DNA from: an uncultured Lachnospiraceae bacterium
GTDB taxonomy: Bacteria > Bacillota > Clostridia > Lachnospirales > Lachnospiraceae
Assembly (NCBI GenBank): GCA_947631755.1
Contig: CANRMO010000113.1
Span: forward strand, 1-7,714
Reading direction: 5' to 3'
Length of the DNA: 7,714 nucleotides
Position numbers and translations under genes: made by a program. Below, piece by piece: positions 1-6,380 of this stretch (within the stretch, counting starts at the first letter, position 1; every line of letters starts with the position of its first letter). The notes beneath the pieces were generated by a model. That model made no database searches. It was given only the letters and a program-made list of their open reading frames with translations, and was not told where the DNA came from.

Positions 1-691
1 GCGCCCCTCTGCCAATCATCACACCGTCGCAGCCGGTCTCCTCAAGCATGCGCTCCGCATCCTGTGGCGTCACCACATCTCCGTTTCCAATCACAGGGAT
101 GGACACTGCCTCTTTCACATCCGCGATCACTTTCCAGTCTGCCCTGCCGCTGTAGTATTCCTCTCTCGTCCGCCCGTGTACTGCCACGGCAGCGGCACCG
201 GAAGCTTCTGCCGCCCTTGCCATTTCCACCGCCTGGACATCCCCCCGGTGAAATCCTTTGCGAAATTTGACCGTTACCGGTTTTTGGATTGCCCTCACCG
301 TTTTCTCTATGATCTCTGCCGCGAGCGGAATATTCTGGAGCAGGGCTGCCCCCTCTCCATTGTTCACCACCTTTGGCACCGGACATCCCATATTAATGTC
401 CAGAATATCAAAATTCCTCTCCTCGATCCGTTTTGCCATCTCGCTGACAATATATGGATCTGAGCCAAAAAGCTGCAATGAGACAGGGCGCTCCTTCTCC
501 TCGATCTGGAGAAGGCTCTCTGTATTTCTATTGTTGTAGAATATCCCCTTTGCACTGACCATCTCTGTACAGAGAAGATCAGCCCCCTGTTCCTTACAGA
601 GAAGACGAAAAGGCAGATCCGTTACTCCTGCCATCGGCGCCAGTATAATATTTCCGTCAAGACAAACATTGCCTATCGCCAATTTTCTCAT
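1..691 (-). CDS. dusB: tRNA-dihydrouridine synthase DusB, 3' end cut by window
   Basis: Flavoenzyme that reduces uridine to dihydrouridine in the D-loop region of tRNAs, using FMN and NADPH in the cytoplasm. 230 codons are visible; the C-terminal helical tRNA-binding domain lies outside the window. Visible marks of the TIM-barrel domain: the FMN-binding LAPMAGVTDLPFR at residues 18-30, the catalytic cysteine C103 in NMGCPVPKVVNNGEG, the K-x-R pair K142/R144, VHGRTR at 171-176, IGNGD at 201-205 and the start of the GRGA phosphate-binding loop at 227-230. These patterns fit the DusB branch rather than DusA or DusC. The ATG at 691 is preceded by AGAGGA about 9 bases upstream. It follows coaX by 38 bases, an arrangement I know from other Firmicutes (coaX-dusB, often with greA/lysS beyond). 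The frame is intact up to the edge. Confidence 0.95.
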   Translation of the reverse strand, partial: MRKLAIGNVCLDGNIILAPMAGVTDLPFRLLCKEQGADLLCTEMVSAKGIFYNNRNTESLLQIEEKERPVSLQLFGSDPYIVSEMAKRIEERNFDILDINMGCPVPKVVNNGEGAALLQNIPLAAEIIEKTVRAIQKPVTVKFRKGFHRGDVQAVEMARAAEASGAAAVAVHGRTREEYYSGRADWKVIADVKEAVSIPVIGNGDVVTPQDAERMLEETGCDGVMIGRGA

Positions 692-729
692 TTTATCTGT
701 TCCTCTGGAAACTGTTCAGAAATAATTCC

Positions 730-1503
730 TCAGTTTCCTATCGTCCTCTCATAGATCAGTCTCATGCCATTCAGTGTCAGTTCCGGATCATATACATCGA
801 TCTTATTTGTCCCCTCTGCAATGATTCTTCCCAGTCCACCGGTTGCCACTACTTTTATATCTCCAAACCCGGACTCTCTCTTAAACTGGTCAATGATATA
901 CTCCGTCTGTCCGATCGTACCATATACAAGCCCCGCCTGCATGCTGGTGATCGTTGTCTTTGCTAAGATCGATTTCGGTTTGACGATCTCAACCTCGGGG
1001 AGCTTCGCGGCATTGCTCCAGAGTGCATTGGCACTGATCCGTATTCCCGGGGCGGTAACTCCGGCTGTCAGTGCGCCGTCAGCTGTCATCAGGTCATACG
1101 TTGTCGCCGTCCCATAATCAATCACAATGACCGGGCCGCCATACAGATAATACGCCCCCGCCGCATCAACCACCCGGTCCGCCCCGATCTCCATGGGATT
1201 GGTAGTGGCGATTCGGATTCCAGACTTTGTCCCCTGGCCCACGATCATAGGATTGCATTTTAAATATTTTTTTATGCCGCTGGTAAGGGAGTACATGATC
1301 TTGGGTACTACAGAGCATATAATCACATCATCCATGTCCTCTGCCGAGGCATTTTGATGAGACAGCTGTTCCATGATCTGCACGCCAAACTCATCCGATG
1401 TCCTCGGCAGGCTTGTCGTCAGCCGGAACTGATGCATGATCCGTTCCCCGTCAAAGAGCCCAAAAGTCAGATTTGTATTTCCCACATCAATCGCTAGTAA
1501 CAT
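730..1503 (-). CDS. coaX: type III pantothenate kinase
   Basis: Cytoplasmic kinase that phosphorylates pantothenate with ATP to 4'-phosphopantothenate, the first step of coenzyme A synthesis. The type III enzymes belong to the ASKHA fold, are not inhibited by CoA and need a monovalent cation (family knowledge). The 257-residue product has the three family motifs: DVGNTN at 6-11 (phosphate loop), GADR at 107-110 with the probable catalytic base D109, and DYGTATTYD at 129-137. PGIRIS (152-157) and ATGG (220-223) also fit. The reading frame extends 27 codons further upstream, but I chose the ATG at 1503 because homologues start at MLLAIDVGNT and GGAGGAG lies just ahead of it. That ribosome binding site sits inside the last codons of the upstream gene; the two genes overlap by 17 bases, which suggests translational coupling. 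dusB follows. Confidence 0.96.
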   Translation of the reverse strand: MLLAIDVGNTNLTFGLFDGERIMHQFRLTTSLPRTSDEFGVQIMEQLSHQNASAEDMDDVIICSVVPKIMYSLTSGIKKYLKCNPMIVGQGTKSGIRIATTNPMEIGADRVVDAAGAYYLYGGPVIVIDYGTATTYDLMTADGALTAGVTAPGIRISANALWSNAAKLPEVEIVKPKSILAKTTITSMQAGLVYGTIGQTEYIIDQFKRESGFGDIKVVATGGLGRIIAEGTNKIDVYDPELTLNGMRLIYERTIGN

Positions 1504-1837
1504 ATTCTCCTCCATCTCCGGATGCCAGAAAAAATGAGCGGTAATATTCTTCCAGATTCTCCAGCAGTTCCATGTACTGCACACGATACTGCTTTATTTT
1601 CAGATGACTCCCAATCTCATCATAGGTAAAATCATTTTCCGTGGCAGTCGATGACATGTACAGCGTGCCGTCCTCGTCAAACTCCATAGTAAAAACCCCG
1701 CCCACATCTTCTGTCATAGCCACTGCCATAATCTGAATTTCCTCTTTTATCCGCGCGGGCAAAGAATCGTATCTGGGATTAAAATAATATTTTCTCTCAT
1801 ATGCGCTGCAGGCACACAAAACTTGTTCTTCCCTCAT
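1487..1837 (-). CDS. small acidic protein, DUF6145-like, function unknown
   Basis: A 116-residue soluble protein with no signal peptide or membrane segment. I recognise the pattern (Cys-x-Ala near the N-terminus, AYERKYYFNPRYDSLP, then KEEIQIMAV..TEDVGGVFTMEFDEDGTLYM, a DEIGS-LKIKQ motif and ELLENLEEYYRSFFL) as that of the uncharacterised DUF6145 family of Lachnospiraceae; this is from memory and not searched. The centre looks like a beta-hairpin (VFTMEFDEDGTLYMSS) and the end like an amphipathic helix. I prefer the ATG at 1837: GGAG lies 6 bases ahead, and family members begin close to this point. In-frame ATGs at 1849 (no binding site), 1873 (overlapping the gltA stop by 8 bases, with GGAG ahead) and 1906 are alternatives. 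It lies between gltA and coaX and overlaps coaX by 17 bases. No function can be assigned. Confidence 0.82.
   Translation of the reverse strand: MREEQVLCACSAYERKYYFNPRYDSLPARIKEEIQIMAVAMTEDVGGVFTMEFDEDGTLYMSSTATENDFTYDEIGSHLKIKQYRVQYMELLENLEEYYRSFFLASGDGGEYVTSD
1507..1513 (-). promoter_or_regulatory. ribosome binding site of coaX inside the upstream gene
   Basis: GGAGGAG on the minus strand ends 3 bases before the coaX ATG at 1503; the first GGAG lies 6 bases ahead. It also encodes part of the GDGGEY segment of the preceding protein, so ribosomes finishing that gene cover the coaX start. This supports 1503 over the upstream in-frame starts. Confidence 0.75.
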
Positions 1838-1843
1838 AGAATT

Positions 1844-1847
1844 CTCC
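1844..1847 (-). promoter_or_regulatory. ribosome binding site deciding the DUF6145-like start
   Basis: GGAG on the minus strand lies 6 bases before the ATG at 1837, better than the lack of any site before the ATG at 1849. A competing GGAG lies about 5 bases before the ATG at 1873, so a 128-residue version cannot be excluded. Confidence 0.55.
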
Positions 1848-1865
1848 ATTTCTACAGCAGTAGTA

Positions 1866-3254
1866 TCACACATCTTCTCCGCCCATGCGCTCGCAAAGAG
1901 GCACATATGGCTTGTGCTTGCCGACAGCTTTGTAAGCCGGTCGTATAATCTTGCCCGCGTTTACAAGTTCCTCCAGGCGATGCGCGCTCCACCCCGCAAT
2001 TCTCCCAATGGCAAAGATCGGCGTGTACATCTCCAGGGGAATCTCCAGCATGCTGTACACAAGGCCGCTGTAAAAATCAATATTGGCACTGACTCCCTTA
2101 TAAATATGGCGCTCATCAGCAATTACCTGAGGCGCCAGTTTTTCCACCAGCCTGTACAATTCAAACTCTTTCTGCATCCCTTTTTCCTCGGCCAGTTTTT
2201 TTACAAAACGGCGCAATGTTTTGGCTCGGGGATCGGATATGGAGTACACCGCGTGCCCCATTCCATAAATCAGGCCCGACTTATCAAACGCCTGCCGGTT
2301 CAACAGGGCAACGAGATAAGACCGCACCTCTTCTTCGTCACTCCAGTTCTTTACCTGTCTCTTCATTTCCTCAAACATGAGCGAAACTTTTTTATTGGCT
2401 CCGCCGTGCCTCGGCCCTTTCAGCGAACCGAGCGCCGCAGAGATTGCCGCATAGGTGTCCGTGCCAGAAGAGGTCACAACATGATCCGTAAAAGTTGAGT
2501 TATTTCCTCCGCCGTGTTCCGCATGGAGCACTAAAGCGATATCAAGAATTTTCGCCTCAAGCGCTGTAAATTTACTGTCCGCCCGCAACATATGAAGAAT
2601 ATTCTCCGCCGTGGAATATTCCGGTTTCGGTGGGTGCAAAAAGAAGCTGGATTCCTCATGAAAATAACAGGCTGCGTGGTATCCGTATACGGAAAACATC
2701 GGAAAGAGAGCTACAAGCTGCAGGCATTGACGCAGGACATTTTCTGTGGAAATGTCATCTGCATGGTCATCATAAGAATAGAGCGTCAGTACACTCCGGC
2801 CCAGCATATTCATCAGATCTGTGCTGGGAGCTTTCATAATGATATCCCGAACAAAACTCGTGGGCAGGCTCTGCCTGTAATATGCAAGCATATCCTTCAA
2901 TCCATCCAGCTCCTTCTCATCCGGCAGTTTGCCAAAAAGAAGCAGATAAATAACTTCTTCAAATCCAAACCGTTTCTCAGCCAGAAAGCCTTCCACGATT
3001 TCTTCTATATCAATTCCCTGATAGAACAATTTTCCCTCACAGGGAATCATCTCTCTGTCAACTACCGTATAGGAGTGGATCTCCGATACCTCCGTCAACC
3101 CGGTCAGTACGCCCTGTCCGTTCAGATCCCGGAGTCCGCGCTTCACTTCATATTTTTCAAACAGGGTAGAGTCAATCGTGCTGCTCTCTTCACACACAGA
3201 TGCCATCCTATGTAACCAGTCATTTCTGTATCCGGCACTTAATTTATCGTTCAT
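1866..3254 (-). CDS. gltA: citrate synthase (Si type)
   Basis: Condenses acetyl-CoA with oxaloacetate to citrate and CoA; in anaerobic Clostridia this usually feeds 2-oxoglutarate and glutamate synthesis rather than a full cycle. The 462-residue protein has the expected catalytic set: H247 in HAEHGGGNNSTF, H283 in GPRHGGAN, H334 in GMGHAVYSISDPRA and D393 in SANIDFYSG. RIAGWSAHRLEE at 418-429 is the usual C-terminal signature. About 50 residues precede the usual small-domain start (GLTEVSEIHSY), including TIDSTLFEKYEVKRGLRD; I believe this extension is shared by Lachnospiraceae homologues. A methylcitrate synthase role cannot be excluded from sequence, but no prp genes are present. The ATG at 3254 has GGGAG 6 bases ahead. 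argF ends 59 bases upstream. No aconitase or isocitrate dehydrogenase gene is in the window. Confidence 0.95.
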   Translation of the reverse strand: MNDKLSAGYRNDWLHRMASVCEESSTIDSTLFEKYEVKRGLRDLNGQGVLTGLTEVSEIHSYTVVDREMIPCEGKLFYQGIDIEEIVEGFLAEKRFGFEEVIYLLLFGKLPDEKELDGLKDMLAYYRQSLPTSFVRDIIMKAPSTDLMNMLGRSVLTLYSYDDHADDISTENVLRQCLQLVALFPMFSVYGYHAACYFHEESSFFLHPPKPEYSTAENILHMLRADSKFTALEAKILDIALVLHAEHGGGNNSTFTDHVVTSSGTDTYAAISAALGSLKGPRHGGANKKVSLMFEEMKRQVKNWSDEEEVRSYLVALLNRQAFDKSGLIYGMGHAVYSISDPRAKTLRRFVKKLAEEKGMQKEFELYRLVEKLAPQVIADERHIYKGVSANIDFYSGLVYSMLEIPLEMYTPIFAIGRIAGWSAHRLEELVNAGKIIRPAYKAVGKHKPYVPLCERMGGEDV

Positions 3255-3280
3255 ATTGGCTCCCTTCCTCTCTGTTATCG

Positions 3281-3310
3281 TTACTATTCGCAGTTATTTG
3301 TGAATAATAA
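3281..3310. promoter_or_regulatory. imperfect inverted repeat in the gltA leader, possible operator
   Basis: Arms TTACTATTC (3281-3289) and GAATAATAA (3302-3310) match with one mismatch over 9 bases, around a 12-base spacer. It sits just after the argF stop and ahead of the gltA ribosome binding site. The stem is AT-rich and has no following T-run in the minus direction, so it is not a convincing terminator. It could be a regulator site for gltA; no promoter hexamers with proper spacing stand out. Confidence 0.3.
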
Positions 3311-3313
3311 CAC

Positions 3314-4297
3314 CTACAATGTCACATACATAACCGCTTTAATCGTATGCATACGATTTTCCGCCTCCCGGAACACAACATCCGCATAATCCTCAAACAC
3401 TTCATCCGTCACTTCCATCTCCGTAAGACCGTATTTCTCATAAATTTCTTTCCCGATCGTTGTCTTCAGATCATGAAAAGCCGGCAGACAGTGCATAAAC
3501 ACCGCGTTTTCTCCGGCATTCTCCATTACTGCCCTGTTGACCTGATAAGGGGACAGGGCCTTTATGCGCTCTTTCCACACATCGTCCGGCTCACCCATGG
3601 AAACCCACACATCGGTGTACAGGACGTCAGCGCCTTTTGTCCCCTCCTCCACATCTTCTGTCAGCGTGACGCTGCCACCGCTCTCACTGGCATATTCCCT
3701 GCACAGTGAAACCAATTCTTCATTCGGAAAATATTCCCTGGGCGCGCAGGCCGTAAAATGCATTCCCATCTTGCTGCAGGCAATCATGAGAGAATTGCCC
3801 ATATTGTACCGGGCATCGCCCATATAAGTCAATTTAATCCCCTCGAGCCTGCCAAACTGCTCCTCTATAGTGAGCAGGTCTGCCAGCATCTGAGTCGGGT
3901 GGTATTCATTTGTCAGACCGTTCCACACCGGCACGCCGGCATACTCAGCCAGTTCCTCGACAATCTCCTGGCCAAATCCCCGGTACTCGATGCCATCGTA
4001 CATCCTCCCCAGAACACGGGCCGTGTCGGCAATACTCTCTTTCTTTCCGATCTGGGAGCCCTTGGGATCCAGGTAGGTCACACCCATCCCCAGGTCGTGG
4101 GCCGCCACCTCAAAGGAACAGCGGGTGCGTGTGCTGGTCTTCTCAAATATAAGTGCGATATTCTTCCCCTCAAAAGGCTTTTCCGCGATTCCTTTTTTCT
4201 TTTTCTCTTTTAATTCCTTTGCTGTATCAAGCATATACCGGATTTCATCCCGGGTAAAATCTTTCAGCGTCAAAAAATGTCTTCCCTTTAAGTTCAT
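3314..4297 (-). CDS. argF: ornithine carbamoyltransferase
   Basis: Joins carbamoyl phosphate and L-ornithine to citrulline in arginine synthesis; closely related catabolic enzymes (ArcB) run the reverse direction in the arginine deiminase pathway. The 327-residue product has the carbamoyl-phosphate loop STRTR at 55-59, HPTQ at 133-136, the ornithine-binding D229 and SMG loop 233-235, HCLP at 269-272 with the catalytic C270, and R315 in ENRMHTIKA near the end. Length and motifs match the E. coli ArgF type throughout. No other arginine gene (arcA, arcC, argG, carB) is in the window, so synthesis versus breakdown cannot be told from context. The start ATG at 4297 fits family N-termini; the binding site ahead is weak (GGA, with AAGGG further up). 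The SPFH gene ends 42 bases upstream without a visible terminator. Confidence 0.95.
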   Translation of the reverse strand: MNLKGRHFLTLKDFTRDEIRYMLDTAKELKEKKKKGIAEKPFEGKNIALIFEKTSTRTRCSFEVAAHDLGMGVTYLDPKGSQIGKKESIADTARVLGRMYDGIEYRGFGQEIVEELAEYAGVPVWNGLTNEYHPTQMLADLLTIEEQFGRLEGIKLTYMGDARYNMGNSLMIACSKMGMHFTACAPREYFPNEELVSLCREYASESGGSVTLTEDVEEGTKGADVLYTDVWVSMGEPDDVWKERIKALSPYQVNRAVMENAGENAVFMHCLPAFHDLKTTIGKEIYEKYGLTEMEVTDEVFEDYADVVFREAENRMHTIKAVMYVTL

Positions 4298-4339
4298 TCC
4301 AATCCGTATCCCTTCGTCACAAATGATTTCTGTATTCTA

Positions 4340-5275
4340 TTATTTCGTATTCTGGATCACTTCCGCCGTCGCCTTTGCCAGTCCCGCAATCCCCTGGATC
4401 TCAGACGGGATAATAATCTTGGTAGCCTGGCCGTCCGATGCCTTTTCAAAAGCCTCCAGGCTCTTCAGCGTCAGAACCTGCTGGGTAGGAGCCGCTTCGT
4501 TCAGATATCTCAGGCCATCCGCTGTCGCTTTCTGGACTGTCTCAATAGCCTGGGCCTTACCTTCAGCCTCGCGGATCATCGCCTCTTTCTTCGCCTCCGC
4601 TCTCAGGATCGCCGCCTCTTTCTCTGCCTCTGCCTCCAAAATCGCCGATTCTTTCTTTCCCTCGGCCACGAGGACAGTGGACTTCTTTTCGCCCTCTGCC
4701 CGGAGAATAGACTCACGCCTCTCGCGCTCCGCTTTCATCTGCTTCTCCATGGAATCCTGTATCTCTCTCGGCGGAATGATATTTTTCAATTCTACACGGT
4801 TCACTTTGATACCCCACGGATCCGTGGCAATATCCAGGCTGGAACGCATCTGGGTATTGATCGTCTCGCGGGAGGTAAGTGTCTGGTCCAGTTCCAGATC
4901 ACCGATGATATTTCGGAGTGTCGTCGCTGTCAGGTTTTCAATGGCCATAATCGGATTCTCGACACCATAAGTAAAGAGTTTCGGATCTGTGATCTGAAAA
5001 AATACTACCGTGTCAATCTGCATCGTCACATTGTCCTTTGTGATAACCGGCTGCGGTGCAAAATCCATCACCTGCTCTTTCAGCCTTACCTTGCGGGCTA
5101 CTTTGTCAATAATCGGCACCTTGAAATGAAGACCGACAGACCATGTCGCCTGATACCCGCCAAGGCGCTCAACAATAAACGCATGAGCCTGTGGCACAAT
5201 CTTTATGCAGGATGCCACAAGGCACAAAAGTATAACAATAATTACTGCTACAATTACCAGGGTCATATTATCCAT
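4340..5275 (-). CDS. SPFH/Band 7 membrane protein, QmcA/stomatin-like
   Basis: Membrane-anchored stomatin-family protein of the QmcA type, of the class thought to organise membrane microdomains with NfeD partners. The 311 residues run in order: an N-terminal membrane segment about 5-23; the SPFH domain from KIVPQAHAFIVERLGGY (25-41) through VMDFAPQPVITKDNV (69-83) and NPWG-like DPWGIKVNRVELKNI (152-166); a charged coiled coil about 170-245; and a C-terminal segment ending near IPSEIQGIAGLAKATAEV. Within the coiled coil, five 11-residue units follow one another at 188-242 (ESILRAEGEKK, STVLVAEGKKE and so on). The ATG at 5275 is preceded by AGGAAGG; an in-frame ATG at 5266 is a weaker choice. 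It starts 4 bases after the nfeD stop, so the two are surely co-expressed. Protease-associated HflK/HflC is less likely because there is no paired second SPFH gene. Confidence 0.92.
   Translation of the reverse strand: MDNMTLVIVAVIIVILLCLVASCIKIVPQAHAFIVERLGGYQATWSVGLHFKVPIIDKVARKVRLKEQVMDFAPQPVITKDNVTMQIDTVVFFQITDPKLFTYGVENPIMAIENLTATTLRNIIGDLELDQTLTSRETINTQMRSSLDIATDPWGIKVNRVELKNIIPPREIQDSMEKQMKAERERRESILRAEGEKKSTVLVAEGKKESAILEAEAEKEAAILRAEAKKEAMIREAEGKAQAIETVQKATADGLRYLNEAAPTQQVLTLKSLEAFEKASDGQATKIIIPSEIQGIAGLAKATAEVIQNTK
4550..4714 (-). repeat. five 33-base units encoding 11-residue coiled-coil repeats
   Basis: Residues 188-242 of the SPFH protein divide into five consecutive 11-residue units: ESILRAEGEKK, STVLVAEGKKE, SAILEAEAEKE, AAILRAEAKKE and AMIREAEGKAQ. 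The pattern is hydrophobic pair, AE-G/A-x-K-x, period 11 (33 bases). Hendecad periodicity favours a long, slightly right-handed or straight coiled coil. The same codon pattern creates a long open frame on the plus strand, which is a by-product. Confidence 0.8.
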
Positions 5276-5279
5276 AATT

Positions 5280-5714
5280 TCAATCCTTCCTTTCTCTTTC
5301 CACCATCAGTTTTACCCCTGAAATGGCCTTTATAACAACAGTTTCTTCTTTTTCGAGCACAGTGTCATCCGCGCTGCGGGCAGTCCACTCCATCCCCTGG
5401 AACCGGACTTTTCCCTGTCCTCTCTGATTATCAATATCCTCAATAACTAAAGCCTTTTTTCCCACAAGATCATCAATATTTGTCTTTGTTCTCTCCTTAT
5501 TGATCACCTTCATGGCAAAAGGCCGCACCAGAATCATCACTAAAACAGATACAACAACAAATAAAACAGCCTGCAGCCAGATCGGTGCGCCAAGACCGGC
5601 CGCGATGGCAGCTGCCACAGCTCCCAGACTGAACCAGATCGTCGTCAGCCCCATTGTGAATATCTCAATCACCAGCATGATGGCTACAATGATCAGCCAG
5701 ATTATCGTCTCCAT
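5280..5714 (-). CDS. NfeD family membrane protein, short form
   Basis: Short NfeD protein (144 residues) of the kind encoded next to SPFH proteins and thought to act with them in the membrane. It has three hydrophobic segments, about 4-20, 26-42 and 46-63, and then a soluble C-terminal beta-rich OB-fold about 79-138 (LVGKKALVIEDI, GKVRFQGMEWTARS, GDxV-like DDTVLEKEETVVIKAISGVKLMVE). It lacks the ClpP-like serine protease domain of long NfeD proteins. I chose the ATG at 5714: GAGAGGA lies 9 bases ahead. A GTG two codons upstream (5720) is also in frame but only 3 bases from that site. It is the first gene of its unit, behind a good promoter, and its stop lies 4 bases before the SPFH start. Confidence 0.9.
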   Translation of the reverse strand: METIIWLIIVAIMLVIEIFTMGLTTIWFSLGAVAAAIAAGLGAPIWLQAVLFVVVSVLVMILVRPFAMKVINKERTKTNIDDLVGKKALVIEDIDNQRGQGKVRFQGMEWTARSADDTVLEKEETVVIKAISGVKLMVERERKD

Positions 5715-5723
5715 GGTCACACT

Positions 5724-5730
5724 TCCTCTC
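5724..5730 (-). promoter_or_regulatory. ribosome binding site deciding the nfeD start
   Basis: GAGAGGA on the minus strand is 9 bases from the ATG at 5714 but only 3 bases from the in-frame GTG at 5720, so the ATG is the likely start. Confidence 0.6.
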
Positions 5731-5757
5731 TATTCAGTTTATTCATAATCTTTCTAT

Positions 5758-5786
5758 ATCATACTAAAAAAACAGACACATTGCAA
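5758..5786 (-). promoter_or_regulatory. sigma-A type promoter of nfeD
   Basis: On the minus strand, TTGCAA (5781-5786) and TATGAT (5758-5763) are separated by exactly 17 bases that include a T-run. The expected start of transcription is near 5751, giving a leader of about 37 bases to the nfeD ATG. It sits just downstream of the yqeY terminator, as expected for a new unit. Confidence 0.7.
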
Positions 5787-5795
5787 GCAATACCG

Positions 5796-5844
5796 AAAAA
5801 CGCCGGCCCAGTCTCCAAAATACTTCCCCCGGCGCCGGCGTTTT
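5796..5844. terminator. intrinsic terminator after yqeY, symmetrical
   Basis: AAAACGCCGGC (5797-5807) and GCCGGCGTTTT (5834-5844) are perfect 11-base complements around a 26-base loop; on the minus strand a fifth T follows (5796). The GC core is CGCCGGC. In the minus direction it lies 12 bases after the yqeY stop and ends in a T-run, so it should end yqeY transcription. It would work in the plus direction as well, but no plus-strand gene is seen. Confidence 0.85.
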
Positions 5845-5855
5845 ATCTGTTTATT

Positions 5856-6293
5856 TTACTGGCAGAGTTTCTTTACGGTCTGGTTGATCACCTTTCCGTC
5901 AGCCTTGCCTTTCAGATCCCCCATAACAGCTTTCATGATCTGTCCCATGTTCCGGGTGGCAACGACATCTGCAAATTTCTCTTTGATATAGCTTTCCACC
6001 TCTTCCGCCGACATGAGCTGCGGAGCAAACTCTGAGACCACATCATACCTGGTGCGGTATTCCTCGAGCAGATCTGTTCTCTCAGCCGGGCAGCTGTCAA
6101 TCTGCTCTTTCACTGTCTTCATTTCTTTCAATACCACTTTCGAGACGATTTCCTCAGAGATATCATCCCGGCACCCCTCGTCAATGGCAGTCTTTTTTGC
6201 GGCAGAAACCAGGGCAGAGATCGCATCTTTCCTCGGTTTATTCTTTGCTTTCATCGCAGCAATCATTTCTTTTTGCAATTGTTCAAATGTCAT
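5856..6293 (-). CDS. yqeY: GatB/YqeY domain protein
   Basis: Small cytoplasmic protein of 145 residues that corresponds to the whole YqeY family (usually about 147-150). It resembles the tail domain of the GatB amidotransferase subunit, which contacts tRNA; the role of the free-standing form is not settled. Visible family features: a helical N-terminal half (MTFEQLQKEMIAAMKAKNKPRKDAISAL, from residue 1), the central KEMKTVKEQID, and the C-terminal small helical domain with VVATRNMGQIMKAVMGDLKGKADGKVINQTVKKLC. The last part carries the usual MGxxM...GxxDG pattern. The ATG at 6293 follows AGGAGG by 10 bases. In many Firmicutes yqeY follows rpsU; no rpsU is seen here, and the gene stands alone between its promoter and a strong terminator. 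Confidence 0.94.
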   Translation of the reverse strand: MTFEQLQKEMIAAMKAKNKPRKDAISALVSAAKKTAIDEGCRDDISEEIVSKVVLKEMKTVKEQIDSCPAERTDLLEEYRTRYDVVSEFAPQLMSAEEVESYIKEKFADVVATRNMGQIMKAVMGDLKGKADGKVINQTVKKLCQ

Positions 6294-6335
6294 TTTTTTA
6301 ATCCTCCTACTGTTTTACAAATTAGCTTTTCCGAT

Positions 6336-6364
6336 ATCTTAACTCCCAGACGAAAAAAAATCAA
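6336..6364 (-). promoter_or_regulatory. candidate promoter of yqeY
   Basis: On the minus strand TTGATT (6359-6364) and TAAGAT (6336-6341) are 17 bases apart; the spacer begins with six Ts. Transcription would start near 6329, about 36 bases before the yqeY ATG. The elements lie in the 87-base gap after the capA-like gene. Confidence 0.55.
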
Positions 6365-6380
6365 CTCTTTCTTTCAGAAG

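Noticed and set aside
42..386. 114-codon minus-strand open frame within dusB
   Set aside because: It is an alternative frame of dusB; the dusB frame is continuous through the region and carries all family motifs. The Gly/Arg-rich translation is typical of a shadow frame.
1504..1584. 27-codon N-terminal extension of CoaX
   Set aside because: The residues do not resemble any CoaX, they overlap the coding end of the preceding gene, and a strong ribosome binding site precedes the ATG at 1503.
2592..3215. 207-codon open frame on the plus strand
   Set aside because: Fully antisense to gltA, whose motifs and frame are complete; the translation has no domain pattern.
4125..4970. 281-codon open frame on the plus strand
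   Set aside because: It lies antisense to the SPFH and argF genes, and its Ser/Ala/Phe-rich sequence mirrors the E/K/A repeat codons of the SPFH coiled coil. No ribosome binding site and no recognisable family.
5740..5760. ArgR-type box ahead of nfeD (TGAAT repeated)
   Set aside because: The two TGAAT copies are direct repeats, whereas ARG boxes are dyads (TGAAT...ATTCA), and the gene has no arginine role.
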